From Mesorhizobium loti (GTDB lineage Bacteria > Pseudomonadota > Alphaproteobacteria > Rhizobiales > Rhizobiaceae): a stretch of 64,000 nucleotides of DNA. Shown piece by piece: positions 22,874-32,308 of this stretch. The position numbers and the translations under genes are program-made. The notes under the pieces were generated by a model. It was not told where the DNA came from. It saw nothing but the letters and a program-made list of their open reading frames with translations, and ran no database searches. Positions within the stretch are counted from its first letter, which is position 1. Each line of letters starts with the position of its first letter. The stretch lies in assembly GCF_013170705.1 (NCBI RefSeq), contig NZ_CP033334.1, forward strand, positions 4,999,501 through 5,063,500, in the 5' to 3' direction.

Positions 22874-23560
22874 TCATACCCGCACCCTGACCTGCTCCAA
22901 GGATTGCACCTGGCGTCCATCGACAAAATTGTCAGGATGTAGCCAAATCAAGAAGGCGGCGTTGGCAGCCACCCAATCCCGGGCCAGCAGGGAATACATG
23001 CAGATGTCGCATGGGCGCCCTTTCAAGGTGAGGCCTTCGCGCAATATGCCCTCGAAGACGAAACCCAGCCGATCGGCTGCTCGCCTGGATTTCGCATTGG
23101 CCGTCGTGCAGGTCCATTCCAAGCGGCGATAACCCAGATCGTCGAAGACGTGCCGCATGATGAGGAACAGCGACTCGCTGGCCGCGACAGTCCTTTGTAG
23201 AACCGGTGCGAAGAGGATATAGCCGAGTTCGATCACCCTGTGTGCCGGCCTTGCCTCCATCAGGCAAAGCCAGCCAACAGGCCTTGCGGCGGTTCTTAGT
23301 GTCAGAAATACGCGCGATTGGTCGCCAAGCAGGTCGCCGACATGCGCGCGGAAAGACTCGACCCCGTCGAACGGCCCCACTTTCATATCGGCCCAGATCT
23401 CGTCGCGTTCGCCGGCGTGGGTTAGCCGGAAGATATCGTCGGCATCTTCGCGACAGAGCGGAACCAGACTTATATGATCTCCGGTCAAGGTTACTGGCCG
23501 GGGAACGCTCGCACTGCCGGCTGCTTTCGACAGTTCCTTCCATCTCTCTTGCTCAGCCAT
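22874..23560 (-). CDS. GNAT-family N-acetyltransferase (RimJ/RimL type)
   Basis: 228 residues from ATG 23560; a TTG at 23638 overlapping the upstream stop is a less likely start. Typical RimL-like features: an N-terminal strand (LTGDHISLVPL), then WADMKVGPFDGVESFRAHV, RPVGWLCLMEARPAHRVIELGYI and the acetyl-CoA site region RTVAASESLFLIMRHVFDDL in key parts, followed by EWTCTTANAKSRRAADRLGF, the family's C-terminal signature. It likely transfers acetyl to a protein N terminus or small amine. Substrate unknown. Confidence 0.88.
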   Translation of the reverse strand: MAEQERWKELSKAAGSASVPRPVTLTGDHISLVPLCREDADDIFRLTHAGERDEIWADMKVGPFDGVESFRAHVGDLLGDQSRVFLTLRTAARPVGWLCLMEARPAHRVIELGYILFAPVLQRTVAASESLFLIMRHVFDDLGYRRLEWTCTTANAKSRRAADRLGFVFEGILREGLTLKGRPCDICMYSLLARDWVAANAAFLIWLHPDNFVDGRQVQSLEQVRVRV

Positions 23561-23634
23561 GCTCCCGTCACCGCTGATTGGCGCCCCGGGGGAGCGAATC
23601 TGGTCCGGACGGTACCCCAATGGGGCATTCTGCC

Positions 23635-23883
23635 TCAACCTTTTCGGAAAGGCCAGAATGAGAGGGGGCTTGCGGGGTCAACAGCCGACCGTGCGTCCGA
23701 GGTTTTCTCTGGTCGCCTGGAAACCAAGCGAATGACCAGGCAGACGTAGCCAACCTGCAAGACAACCAGCGTCAGCACCGCCCAACCAAGGGACGCCCAG
23801 ATCGACCCGGACTCGAAGTAAACCCAGATCGAAATGCCGATTGTCGTTGCAAGCATTCCGACCAGAAATTGCGGAAAGTACAT
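23635..23883 (-). CDS. SyrA-like exopolysaccharide production regulator, small membrane protein
   Basis: 82 residues from ATG 23883 (MYFPQFLVGMLATTIGISIW...), with GGGG upstream. There are two hydrophobic helices, ~5-25 and ~31-53 (SLGWAVLTLVVLQVGYVCLV), then a basic, Pro/Ser-containing tail. Length, YFPQFL start and LQVGY motif match the SyrA/ExoX-like family of rhizobial inner-membrane regulators of exopolysaccharide production. A role in exopolysaccharide control is inferred from the family; no exo genes are adjacent. Confidence 0.72.
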   Translation of the reverse strand: MYFPQFLVGMLATTIGISIWVYFESGSIWASLGWAVLTLVVLQVGYVCLVIRLVSRRPEKTSDARSAVDPASPLSFWPFRKG

Positions 23884-24107
23884 CTTGATTGCCCCGTCCA
23901 CCCCCAACCTTTCGGTTCGAGATATCCATGTGCCCCGCATCTTTTATTTAAGTTGCCACTAAATTAGTAATTACGCAATTTCTTAATCATGAACTTGCGG
24001 CGGTTGTGGCTGGCATCATGAGCAGCGCGAGCAGATGGTGTTGACCGGCGCTTCTCTCGCGCACGGCCGCCGGCATCAACAACAACAGCCGATCGGCGAA
24101 ACCGATT

Positions 24108-25028
24108 CTAGTTTTGGTCCAGCAGCGCCTCGACCTCGCGCAGTGTCGGCATCGACGGCGCCGTGCCCGGTCGCGTCACCGAAATGCCGGCGACCGCGCA
24201 GGCAAAGCGCACCGCTTGCAGCGGCTCCACGCCTCGCGAAAGCGCGGCGGCGAAGCCGCCGTTGAAAGCATCTCCGGCTCCCGTGGTTTCGACCACCGGC
24301 CCGGCGCTGATGGCGGGGACATGCTCGGAGCGGTCCCTGGTGTGCAGTAGAGCGCCCTTGTCACCGAGCGTGACGATGACGGCGCCGACGCCCTTTTCGA
24401 GCAGCTTGCCGGCGGCGACCCGGGCGTCATCGACCGAGGAGACTTTCAGCCCCGTCAATTCCTCCGTCTCGGTCTCGTTCGGCGTGAGATAGTCGCAGAG
24501 CGTGTAGATGCGGTCGGGAAGCTTGGCAGCGGGAGCGGGGTTGAGGATGGTCGTCACCCCTGCCCCGCGCGCGATCTCCAGCGCCCTCAGCGCCGCGTCG
24601 ATCGGCTGTTCGAGCTGCGTGACAAAGACGCCGGCCCCGCCGATCAGGTCGGCATTGGCCTCGATATCGGCCGACGAGATCAGCATGGCCGCACCAGGGC
24701 TGACGATGATGGCGTTGTTGCCGCTTCCCTCCTCGACGAAGATGTAGGCGGCGCCGGTGTAGCTATCCGGCGTATCGATGACGGCGCTTTTCACGCCGGC
24801 ATCCCTCCAGGTCCGCCTGGCCATGTCGGCGAAGGCATCGACGCCAAGCCGGGTCAGGAAGGTGGTATCGGCACCGAGCTTGCCGGCAGCCACCGCCTGG
24901 TTCGAACCCTTGCCGCCCGGCCCGAGCTTGAACGAATTGCCGAGGATCGTTTCGCCCATGCGCGGCTGGCGGTCGGCGCGATAGGCGGTATCGGCGACGA
25001 AGACGCCCAGGATGACGACAGGTTTCAT
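24108..25028 (-). CDS. rbsK: Ribokinase / PfkB-family sugar kinase
   Basis: 306 residues from ATG 25028 (MKPVVILGVFVADTAYRADRQPRMGETI); ATG 25052 is also possible. PfkB signature 1 is seen at ~35-60 (GPGGKGSNQAVAAGKLGADTTF in key part) and signature 2 near residue 255 (VVETTGAGDAFNGGFAAAL), with the catalytic Asp in GAGD. It phosphorylates a pentose or related sugar with ATP. It lies downstream of FucU-type mutarotase and the ABC ATPase on the same strand, so it likely acts on the sugar imported by that transporter. Exact sugar unknown. Confidence 0.9.
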   Translation of the reverse strand: MKPVVILGVFVADTAYRADRQPRMGETILGNSFKLGPGGKGSNQAVAAGKLGADTTFLTRLGVDAFADMARRTWRDAGVKSAVIDTPDSYTGAAYIFVEEGSGNNAIIVSPGAAMLISSADIEANADLIGGAGVFVTQLEQPIDAALRALEIARGAGVTTILNPAPAAKLPDRIYTLCDYLTPNETETEELTGLKVSSVDDARVAAGKLLEKGVGAVIVTLGDKGALLHTRDRSEHVPAISAGPVVETTGAGDAFNGGFAAALSRGVEPLQAVRFACAVAGISVTRPGTAPSMPTLREVEALLDQN

Positions 25029-25056
25029 GACGACAGGCTTGCCCAAAGCCATGCTG

Positions 25057-25509
25057 CTACGCCGCGTCCGGCGGCACGACGCCCTTGCGGAAGGCGAAGC
25101 AGCCGTAGAAGCGGCGCTCGCCGGTCTGGATGACACAATAGGCCCGCTTGGCGCGCTCATAGAAAGCGTAACGCTCGACCGGGAGCATCGGCCAGGACTT
25201 GCCCTCGGCCGCGTCGACTTCCTTTTGCACTTCCTTCTGCACGGGCGGAATCTCGTCCGGCTTGCCGACGATCTCCATGCGCGCCGCGGAGTCGTCGACG
25301 AACGTATCCAGCGGGTAGAGCGACAGCACCGCCTTCACCACTTCCGCCGCCGGGGCATCGATGCGCAACAGCCGTCCGAGCGCCGTCTGGCGCGCCACCG
25401 AATCGGACGGGAAATTGGTGTCGGCGACTATCAGGTCGTCGCCATGTCCCATCGCCCGCAATGCCTGCAGCACGTCGGCATTGAGCAACGGATGGATCCC
25501 TTTGAGCAT
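25057..25509 (-). CDS. fucU: RbsD/FucU-family sugar mutarotase
   Basis: 150 residues. Features of FucU: an MLKGIHPLLNADVLQALRAMGHGDDLIVADTNFPS-type start (key residues H6, H22, D24, D30), LYPLDTFVDDSA, PVQKEV, and the C-terminal RYAFYERAKRAYCVIQTGE with its conserved Tyr. These enzymes interconvert pyranose anomers of fucose or ribose. It fits between the ATPase and ribokinase genes of the uptake locus, 42 bp after the former. L-fucose is one plausible substrate but is not proven. Confidence 0.92.
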   Translation of the reverse strand: MLKGIHPLLNADVLQALRAMGHGDDLIVADTNFPSDSVARQTALGRLLRIDAPAAEVVKAVLSLYPLDTFVDDSAARMEIVGKPDEIPPVQKEVQKEVDAAEGKSWPMLPVERYAFYERAKRAYCVIQTGERRFYGCFAFRKGVVPPDAA

Positions 25510-25532
25510 GATGGTCCTCGTGAAGTCCGTTT

Positions 25533-25562
25533 GAGATCAGAGACGCTGAGATCAGAGACGCT
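25533..25562. repeat. 15-bp tandem duplication across the ABC ATPase stop codon
   Basis: GAGATCAGAGACGCT occurs twice in a row (25533-25547, 25548-25562). It covers the last codons and stop of the ATPase gene and the start of the spacer to fucU. The second copy lies just beyond the stop and does not change the protein. Confidence 0.8.
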
Positions 25563-26607
25563 GGCCGGTCTCGGCGTCGAACAGGTGGATATGGTCGAGC
25601 CTTGGCCGAAGTTTGAGCGTATCGCCGGGCTTGAAGTCGTGGCGTTCGCGAAACAATGCCACCATCTCGCCGTCGCCAAAGCGCAGGAAGACCAGCGTTT
25701 CGGACCCGGTCGGCTCGACCACCGAAATCTTCGCCGGCACGCCATCGGGATGGATCTCGATATGCTCGGGGCGCACGCCATAGACGACAGCCTGTCCGTC
25801 CTGCGCGGCATTGTCGCCAATCGGGAACAATGTGCCTGATATGTCGACGCCCGGCTTGTCGCCCTTGCGCAAAACACCCTTGAGCAAGTTCATCGAAGGT
25901 GAGCCGATGAAACCGGCGACGAACAAATTGGCCGGCCGGTCGAACAGCTCCAGTGGCGCGCCGACCTGCTCGATGCGGCCGTCGCGCATGACGACGATCT
26001 TGTCGGCCATCGTCATCGCCTCGATCTGGTCGTGGGTGACGTAGATGGTGGTTGTTTTCAGCCGCTGGTGGAGTTCCTTGATCTCGGTGCGCATCTGCAC
26101 GCGCAGCTTGGCATCGAGGTTCGAGAGCGGCTCGTCGAAGAGGAACACCTGCGGATTGCGCACGATGGCACGCCCCATCGCCACGCGTTGGCGCTGGCCG
26201 CCCGAGAGCTGCCGGGGATAGCGTTTGAGGTAGGGATTGAGATCAAGGATGTCGGCGGCGCGCTTGACTCGCTCGGCGACCACCGCCGGATCGGTTTTCC
26301 GCAGCTTGAGGGCAAAGGCCATGTTCTGCTCGACCGTTTTGTGCGGATAGAGCGCATAGTTCTGGAACACCATGGCGATGTCGCGTTTTGCCGGCGGCAA
26401 ATGATTGACGACACGGTCGCCGATGGCGATCGTGCCACCGGAAACGGTCTCCAGCCCGGCCACCATTCTGAGCAGCGTGGACTTGCCGCAACCTGAAGGA
26501 CCGACCAGCACGACGAACTGTCCGTCAGCGATGTCGACGCTAACTTCGTGCAGAACCTTGACGGTTCCAAACGCCTTGGCCACCTTGCTGATCGTGACTT
26601 GAGCCAT
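25552..26607 (-). CDS. ABC sugar transporter ATP-binding subunit (MalK/UgpC type)
   Basis: 351 residues from ATG 26607. Walker [10 protein letters not shown] (36-44), Q-loop in FQNYALYPH, signature LSGGQRQR (134-141), Walker B FLFDEP (155-160) and H-loop YVTHDQ are all present. The C-terminal ~110 residues form the OB-type regulatory domain of the MalK group ([11 protein letters not shown]). It powers the importer formed with the divergent permease genes at 28.7-30.7 kb and probably serves only that transporter. Confidence 0.95.
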   Translation of the reverse strand: MAQVTISKVAKAFGTVKVLHEVSVDIADGQFVVLVGPSGCGKSTLLRMVAGLETVSGGTIAIGDRVVNHLPPAKRDIAMVFQNYALYPHKTVEQNMAFALKLRKTDPAVVAERVKRAADILDLNPYLKRYPRQLSGGQRQRVAMGRAIVRNPQVFLFDEPLSNLDAKLRVQMRTEIKELHQRLKTTTIYVTHDQIEAMTMADKIVVMRDGRIEQVGAPLELFDRPANLFVAGFIGSPSMNLLKGVLRKGDKPGVDISGTLFPIGDNAAQDGQAVVYGVRPEHIEIHPDGVPAKISVVEPTGSETLVFLRFGDGEMVALFRERHDFKPGDTLKLRPRLDHIHLFDAETGQRL

Positions 26608-26703
26608 GTATCCCCCATCGGCTCCACTGGCCGTAGGCGCAGAAGCTAACCAACACGACCTGCCAGGGCAAGTCGGTCTCTTATAGATAAAAACCTGTTC
26701 TCG

Positions 26704-26732
26704 TTGACACGGCGTTTGGTTGTGAGAATAGT
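26704..26732 (+). promoter_or_regulatory. Putative sigma-70 promoter for the sugar-uptake operon
   Basis: TTGACA at 26704-26709 and AATAGT at 26727-26732 are separated by 17 bp, 164 bp upstream of the binding-protein ATG. The -35 box is perfect and the -10 is weak. The divergent ATPase gene starts at 26607, so the 288-bp gap must hold two promoters; only this one is recognisable. Confidence 0.5.
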
Positions 26733-26895
26733 GGCGGGTGCTGGTCCAAATGTCGGTAACGATCCGAAATCGGAACTTCAATCGACGCAGGGTGGGGTCC
26801 TGCCTAATTCGTTGTCCAGCCGGGAGCACAATCGTGCTCCAGCATCCGACAGGTGGCCACATCCATTCATACTGATATTCTGGGAGGAATAGTCG

Positions 26896-28563
26896 ATGAG
26901 AACAGGTCTTTACGATAAATTGATCCGCGCCGGCGCCACAAGGCGCGACGTATTGAAGGGCGCGGCCAGCATGGCCGCGATCGCGGCGGCATCCGGTGCC
27001 GGGCTCGGCGCGCTGACGCGCCCGGCTTCCGCTGCAAGCGAGCTTCGCTCGAAGATCCTGCAGATTCCCGGCGTTGGCAAAGGCCAGCCGACCGATGCCG
27101 ATTTCCAGAAGGTCGGCGAGCTCTGCCTCGACGCGACCAAGGCCAATGTCAAGGAAGGCGAATTCGCCGGCGTTGAACTGACCTTCATGGGCCTCAACAA
27201 CCAGAACCTGCACAATGTGCTGTTCCGCGGCTTTCTGAAACCATGGGAGGCCTATACCGGCGCCAAGATCAGCTGGATCGACCTGGCGCAGGCCGACTAC
27301 AACGCCCGCCTGCAACAGTCGATCGCCACCGGCACCGTCGACTTCGACATTATTGAGATGGGCGCCCCCTTCGAAGGCGACGTCTGCGGCAAGGGCCTGA
27401 CCTCGGAAATGCCCGACTGGGTCAAGAAGCAGATCGATTTCGACGATCTGGTCAATTATCTGAAGCCGCCGGTCGGCACCTGGGATGGCAAGCAGTATCG
27501 CGTGACCATCGACGGCGACACGCACAATTTCAACTACCGCACCGACGTGTTCGCCGATGCCGACCTCGCCAAGCAGTGGAAGGACGGCGGCGGTGAAGGC
27601 GAATGGGGCGTGCCGAAGACCTGGCAGCAAGTGCAGGCCGTGACCAAGTTCCTCAAGGGCAAGAAATTCAAGGGCCAGGACGTGTACGGCTATCTCGATG
27701 CGCCCAAGCCCTGGGGCGGTTTCGGCTTTTACTTCCTCGGCAGCCGCGCCACCGCCTATGCCAAGCATCCCGACGACAAGGCCTGGCTGTTCGACGCCGA
27801 CACGATGAAGCCGCGCGTCAACAATCCGGCCTGGGTGCGCGCCATCCAGGACGTGATCGACGCGCTGCCCTCCGAACCGGCCGACCAGATCAACGCCGAT
27901 CCGAACACCACCGCCTTCCAGCAGTTCCTGGCCGGCACCGGCTCGATGATCCCCTGGTGGGGCGACGTCGGCTCGAACGTCAAGACCAATGATTCCTCTG
28001 TGATCGGCGACGTCACAGGCTTCTCGATCCTGCCGGGTTCGGATGACGTCTACAACTCCAAGACCGGCAAATGGGAAAAGCTCGCCAGCGGCCCGAACTA
28101 CTCGCCGAACTGCGCCTATCTCGGCTGGGGCGTCTACGTGATGGCCCGAGTCGACAGCGACGAGAAAAAGAAGAAAGCGGCATGGTCCGCCGCCGCCCAT
28201 CTCGGCGGCAAGGACCTGTCTATCTGGACGGCGATGTATCCGTCCGGCTTCCAGCCCTACCGCAATTCCCATTTCGACATTCCGGAATGGGTGGCGGCCG
28301 GCTACGACGAGGCCTTCATCACCTCGTACCTCAAGTCGGAAGGCGACAGCTACAACCATCCGAACGCGGCGATCGAGCCACGCATCCCCGGCATCTTCCA
28401 GTATTATTCCGCCGCCGAGGACATTCTGGCCAACACCTTCGCCGGCAAGATGAAGGCGCAGGAAGGCGCCGACGCTATTGCCGCGGCCTGGGAAAAGCTG
28501 ACCGACCAGATCGGCCGCGAAAAGCAGATCAAGCTCTACAAGGCCTCGCTCGGCATGGCCTGA
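26896..28563 (+). CDS. ABC sugar transporter periplasmic substrate-binding protein
   Basis: 555 residues with a twin-arginine signal ([20 protein letters not shown], residues ~15-34; cleavage likely after PASA). It belongs to the large family 1 solute-binding fold: [49 protein letters not shown] in key parts, and [15 protein letters not shown] segments. The length is larger than usual (~420), suggesting a bulky or unusual ligand. It delivers its sugar to the two permeases downstream. Two strong hairpins after the stop may protect its mRNA. Confidence 0.93.
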   Translation: MRTGLYDKLIRAGATRRDVLKGAASMAAIAAASGAGLGALTRPASAASELRSKILQIPGVGKGQPTDADFQKVGELCLDATKANVKEGEFAGVELTFMGLNNQNLHNVLFRGFLKPWEAYTGAKISWIDLAQADYNARLQQSIATGTVDFDIIEMGAPFEGDVCGKGLTSEMPDWVKKQIDFDDLVNYLKPPVGTWDGKQYRVTIDGDTHNFNYRTDVFADADLAKQWKDGGGEGEWGVPKTWQQVQAVTKFLKGKKFKGQDVYGYLDAPKPWGGFGFYFLGSRATAYAKHPDDKAWLFDADTMKPRVNNPAWVRAIQDVIDALPSEPADQINADPNTTAFQQFLAGTGSMIPWWGDVGSNVKTNDSSVIGDVTGFSILPGSDDVYNSKTGKWEKLASGPNYSPNCAYLGWGVYVMARVDSDEKKKKAAWSAAAHLGGKDLSIWTAMYPSGFQPYRNSHFDIPEWVAAGYDEAFITSYLKSEGDSYNHPNAAIEPRIPGIFQYYSAAEDILANTFAGKMKAQEGADAIAAAWEKLTDQIGREKQIKLYKASLGMA

Positions 28564-28578
28564 TCAGAGCCTGAACCT

Positions 28579-28628
28579 GGGTCCGGCGACGAGAGCCGCC
28601 GGACCCTGTCTTGACCGGCACGCCGGTC
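28579..28628 (+). terminator. Two intercistronic hairpins between binding protein and permease genes
   Basis: Perfect inverted repeats: GGGTCCGGCG / CGCCGGACCC at 28579-28588 and 28597-28606, then GACCGGC / GCCGGTC at 28613-28619 and 28622-28628. Neither has a T run, so these are more likely mRNA-stabilising structures (as between malE and malF) than full terminators. They would raise binding-protein levels over permease levels. Confidence 0.6.
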
Positions 28629-28659
28629 GCGAAGTGCCTTCTGCAACCGGACGAGACGC

Positions 28660-29781
28660 GTGGCTGACCAGATTTTGCCCACCAATGATTGGCCGGCAAA
28701 CGCCGTCCCATCCGACCTGATCCCGCCAGGCCGCAAACGCCTTGGCTGGGCGCTGATGGCGTTGGCCACGTTCGGCCTCCTGGCAACGATCCTGGCACAG
28801 ATCATCTACAAGAGCGAAGTCGACACGATCGGTTTCGAGACCTGGCGACCGGTCGTGTATGCCTATGTGCTGTGGGGCGTGGCGCTCGGCATCGGCCAGG
28901 TGCTGACGCGCGGCGAGGACGGGCAGCGCGCGCTGTTCCTGTTGCCGGCGCTACTGTTCACCATCGCCATGGTGATCTTTCCGACGCTGTTCGGCTTCTA
29001 CATCGCGCTCACCGACTGGAACCTTTCCTCCTTCAGTGGCCGCAGGTTCAACGGGCTCGCCAATTTCTGGCAGATGCTTGGCGATCCCTACTACCGCAAT
29101 GCACTGTTCAACATGGTGCTCTATGTCCTGGCGGTGCTGGTCGAATATGTTATCGCCTTCGGCCTGGCGCTGTTGCTCAACGCACAGATCAGGGCGCGAA
29201 AATTCTTCCGCGTCGTGTTCCTGATGCCGCTGATGCTGTCGCCGGTCGCGGTATCGTGGATGATTGGCAAATCGCTGATGGAATACCGGTTCGGGCCGGC
29301 GGCGACGCTGGCGCGCCATCTCGGCTGGGATAATCCCGCCTTCTTCTCCGATCCGATCACAGCGCGCATCTCAATCATGCTGCTCGACGCTTGGACCTTC
29401 ATTCCCTTCATGATGATCATGCTGCTGGCCGGCCTGCAGGCCATGTCGCGCGAGGTGCTGGAGGCGGCGCGCGTCGACGGCGCGACCGCATGGCAGACCT
29501 TCTGGCAGGTCACCTTCCCGCTCATGCTGCCGGTTTCGGTGACGGCGGTGATCCTGCGCATCATCTTCAAGCTGAAGCTTGCGGACATCATCATCACGGT
29601 AACATCAGGCGGCCCGGGCGGCGCGACCGATTCCGTATCGAGCTTCATCTACCGCGAATACCGCGACCGTTCGAATGTCGGTTACGGCACCATGCTGGCA
29701 ATGGCCTATCTCGTCATCATCGTCGTGTTCGTGACCTGGCTGCTGAAGCTCGCCAACCGCTTCGTGCGCAACGTCAACTGA
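28660..29781 (+). CDS. ABC sugar transporter permease (MalF type)
   Basis: 373 residues from a GTG start. Eight or so membrane segments are seen; the first two (LGWALMALATFGLLATILAQ; VVYAYVLWGVALGIGQVLT) precede the standard six. The EAA loop for ATPase contact is at ~265 (EVLEAARVDGATAWQTFWQV), followed by FPLMLPVSVTAVILR. It forms the membrane channel with the next gene. The extra N-terminal segments are unusual for the family's typical ~300 residues. Confidence 0.94.
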   Translation: MADQILPTNDWPANAVPSDLIPPGRKRLGWALMALATFGLLATILAQIIYKSEVDTIGFETWRPVVYAYVLWGVALGIGQVLTRGEDGQRALFLLPALLFTIAMVIFPTLFGFYIALTDWNLSSFSGRRFNGLANFWQMLGDPYYRNALFNMVLYVLAVLVEYVIAFGLALLLNAQIRARKFFRVVFLMPLMLSPVAVSWMIGKSLMEYRFGPAATLARHLGWDNPAFFSDPITARISIMLLDAWTFIPFMMIMLLAGLQAMSREVLEAARVDGATAWQTFWQVTFPLMLPVSVTAVILRIIFKLKLADIIITVTSGGPGGATDSVSSFIYREYRDRSNVGYGTMLAMAYLVIIVVFVTWLLKLANRFVRNVN

Positions 29782-29792
29782 GTGGCCGCATC

Positions 29793-30710
29793 ATGAGCGT
29801 TCAGACCACCGACTATACCGTCTCCGAAATCCGCTCTCCGGCGAGCTTCATCACCAGCCGCGTCTTCATCTACGGGGCGCTTGTCTTCTGGGCCTTCATT
29901 TGCCTGTTCCCGATCTACTGGACGATAACGACCTCGTTCAAATCGGCGGTCGACGTCACGCAAGGCCATCTCATCCCCTTCGTCGACTTCTGGCCGGACT
30001 GGAAAGGCTGGCGATCGCTCGGCCTATCGCCGGATTCGATCTTCCAGACCTCCACGGTGCGCGATGAGTTCTTCAAGCGCTTCATGAACTCGGTCATCAC
30101 CTCGGTCGGCGCATCGAGCCTCGCCATCGTCATCGGCAGCCTGGCCGCCTACGGCCTGACGCGCTACCGCTACAAGTTCGCATGGTTCAGGAACGAGGAC
30201 ATCTCCTTCTTCTTCCTGTCGCAGCTGATCCTGCCGCCCGTGGTGCTCGCCCTGCCCTTCCTGGTGCTCTACCGGGAAGTCGGCCTGCTCGACACGCGCG
30301 TCGGGCTGATCCTGCTCTACACGCTGATGGTGCTGCCGATCGTCATCTGGATCATGCGCGACCAGTTCAACTCCATCCCGGTCGAACTGGAGGAAGCGGC
30401 CCTCGTCGATGGCCTGTCGATCTGGGGCGCGTTTTTCCGCATCGTCATGCCGATCGCGCTGCCTGGCATGGTCGCCGCCTTCATCCTGGCGATGGTGCTA
30501 TGCTGGAACGAGTATTTCTTCGCCGCCCTTTTGACTTCGACCGATGCCAAGACCATTCCGGTCATGGTGGCGAGCCAGACCGGCTCGCAAGGCATCAACT
30601 GGTGGTCGATGGCGGCGCTCGCCACCGCGGCCATAGCGCCCCTCGCCGTCATCGGCATCGCGCTGGAGCGCTATCTGATCATGGGCATGACCGCGGGAGC
30701 GGTGAAATAG
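29793..30710 (+). CDS. ABC sugar transporter permease (MalG type)
   Basis: 305 residues from ATG 29793, 11 bp after the partner permease. Six membrane helices are seen, with the long periplasmic loop after TM1 typical of MalG-like proteins (SFKSAVDVTQGHLIPFVDFW). The EAA loop VELEEAALVDGLSIWGAFFR (~205-225), then PIALPGMVAAFILAMVLCWNE in key part, and the end ERYLIMGMTAGAVK, are family hallmarks. It completes the importer with the MalF-type permease and the divergent ATPase. Confidence 0.95.
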   Translation: MSVQTTDYTVSEIRSPASFITSRVFIYGALVFWAFICLFPIYWTITTSFKSAVDVTQGHLIPFVDFWPDWKGWRSLGLSPDSIFQTSTVRDEFFKRFMNSVITSVGASSLAIVIGSLAAYGLTRYRYKFAWFRNEDISFFFLSQLILPPVVLALPFLVLYREVGLLDTRVGLILLYTLMVLPIVIWIMRDQFNSIPVELEEAALVDGLSIWGAFFRIVMPIALPGMVAAFILAMVLCWNEYFFAALLTSTDAKTIPVMVASQTGSQGINWWSMAALATAAIAPLAVIGIALERYLIMGMTAGAVK

Positions 30711-30831
30711 GCCTCACTGGTTCGCGCGCAACATCCGCGTTGGCCACAAGGCCACGACCGCTACGGCAAGGATGTCATGCCGATCGCCCGGCAGGGTCGG
30801 ACTTACGGGCGGGCGGGCTGAAACACCGCGG

Positions 30832-31575
30832 TCAAGTCTTCAGAATGGACCGCAGGTGATCCATGATCATGGCAACGCCTGTTTGCCCAAGTTCCGCCGA
30901 TGCGTCCTTGGCACCAGCCGTATACCAGCCGGTATTGTCGGCGAAGCGGGCGGCATCGACAGCGTCGGGGCATAGCGCCAGCATCAGCGATGTCTCGCCG
31001 ATGCCCGCATGGTCGAACGGGTACTTGCCGTTCATGGCGGCCGGCATCAACGGATGCACCTGCACCCAGTTGAAGAAGTTTTCCCCCTCGGCATGTCCGG
31101 CATAATAGTCGGCCATCGTCTCGGAACCCCACCAGCCCTCGCCGCGCTGCTTCTCCAGAAAACGGAAGATCGCCTGACGGCCGGCGGTCTTGAAGGCCAG
31201 ATCGGTCGGCATGCCGGCGGCAAAGTTCTCGGTCTGGTGATGGACGATGGCGTGGATGTTGCGGAAGCCGATGCGCAGCAGGCTGTAGAACAGCTCCTCG
31301 CCGAATGGGGCCAGTTGATTGCCGCCGACCTGCACCGAACCAGTGCCTTCCGGCGGTGCCACCGCGTAACTCGCCGCGCCGTAGTAGAAGGGCGGCAGGA
31401 TGACGATGTCCCTCTCCTGCTCGAACAGCTCCAGCGTCTTGATGACGGCCAGCGTGTCCATGCCGACGGCCATGTGCTCGCCATGGTATTCGAGCACGCC
31501 AAGCGGCAGCGCGACCGGCCAATTCTGCGCGATCGCCTTGCGGATCTGGTGCGGCAGCATCAGTTCATAACGCAT
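30832..31575 (-). CDS. Creatininase-family (creatinine amidohydrolase-like) metalloenzyme
   Basis: 247 residues. Typical metal-site motifs: PLGVLEYHGEHMAVGMDT (Glu29, His31, His34, Asp40), PPFYYGAA, then IHAIVHHQTEN and the HAGIGETS motif late in the chain. Members hydrolyse cyclic amides or act in cofactor and sugar metabolism. True creatininase activity is not implied. It lies in the sugar uptake locus, 3 bp after the SIS gene, so its substrate may be a sugar derivative. It converges on the permease operon. Confidence 0.87.
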   Translation of the reverse strand: MRYELMLPHQIRKAIAQNWPVALPLGVLEYHGEHMAVGMDTLAVIKTLELFEQERDIVILPPFYYGAASYAVAPPEGTGSVQVGGNQLAPFGEELFYSLLRIGFRNIHAIVHHQTENFAAGMPTDLAFKTAGRQAIFRFLEKQRGEGWWGSETMADYYAGHAEGENFFNWVQVHPLMPAAMNGKYPFDHAGIGETSLMLALCPDAVDAARFADNTGWYTAGAKDASAELGQTGVAMIMDHLRSILKT

Positions 31576-31578
31576 GGT

Positions 31579-32145
31579 CTATTCCATGTTGGTGTGGCGG
31601 GCGCGCATGGCTTCGGGCGACGCACCCGTCAGGGATTTGAGTTTCAGCACCATCACCTCGAACAGCAGGAACAGGGCTCCTTCGAACACCGAGCCCATCG
31701 GCAGGACCGAAGTCTTCTGTAGGCCCTGGTCATCGGCCATGGTCTGGGCCGGGATGAGCAGCGTGGTGTCGGCCAGTCCCGCGGCACTGCCGCCGGCCTG
31801 GGCGGTCAGCAGCAGATTGGTCGCGCCGACGTTGCGCGCAACCTGCATCAAGGTCAGCACTGTCGAGGTTTCTCCCGGCCCGGAACTGGACAGGAAAACA
31901 TCGCCTGGACCCAGCGGCGGCGTGGTCATGTCGCCGACCACCGAGACAGGCAGGCCGAGATGGTAGAGCCGCATGGCGAAACCCTTGACCTGCAAAGCCT
32001 CGCGACCGCAGCCATAGACGACGATTTGCCCTGCATCGGCCAGCAGCTTGCAGGCGGCGTCGATGCTGCCTTCATCCATACGTGCCAGCACGCCGCCGAG
32101 CTCATCGAGCGCGGTCTTGAAGAGGTTCTCGCTCGGCCCGCTCAC
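31579..32145 (-). CDS. SIS-domain sugar-phosphate isomerase-like protein
   Basis: 188 residues from GTG 32145, which has GGAGGGGGG about eight bases upstream; the ATG at 32163 lies before that site. One SIS domain is seen: IVVYGCGREALQVKGFAMRL, then GDVFLSSSGPGETSTVLTLM in key part, and NLLLTAQAGGSAAGLAD. It resembles 6-phospho-3-hexuloisomerase and similar sugar isomerases. Followed by the creatininase-family gene with a 3-bp gap. Its product probably isomerises the phosphorylated sugar made by the locus; this is inferred. Confidence 0.87.
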   Translation of the reverse strand: MSGPSENLFKTALDELGGVLARMDEGSIDAACKLLADAGQIVVYGCGREALQVKGFAMRLYHLGLPVSVVGDMTTPPLGPGDVFLSSSGPGETSTVLTLMQVARNVGATNLLLTAQAGGSAAGLADTTLLIPAQTMADDQGLQKTSVLPMGSVFEGALFLLFEVMVLKLKSLTGASPEAMRARHTNME

Positions 32146-32308
32146 GGCAAATCCCCCCTCCAAATCGTCCGGAAATTTTTCACGAACAGCTTGATTTGGT
32201 TCATGCTAGCAACCGCGAAAATGCGTGTCCAACGCTGTGCGACGCTTTTGCCTGATCGCAGGCGTGATAGTGTCATGTCAGACAAATCAACCTGGGAAAC
32301 TGCAGGAC

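Noticed and set aside
26608..28359. Upstream extension of the ABC ATPase frame over the binding-protein gene
   Set aside because: The extension is antisense of a Tat-exported binding protein and has no homology pattern; ATG 26607 gives a normal MalK start.
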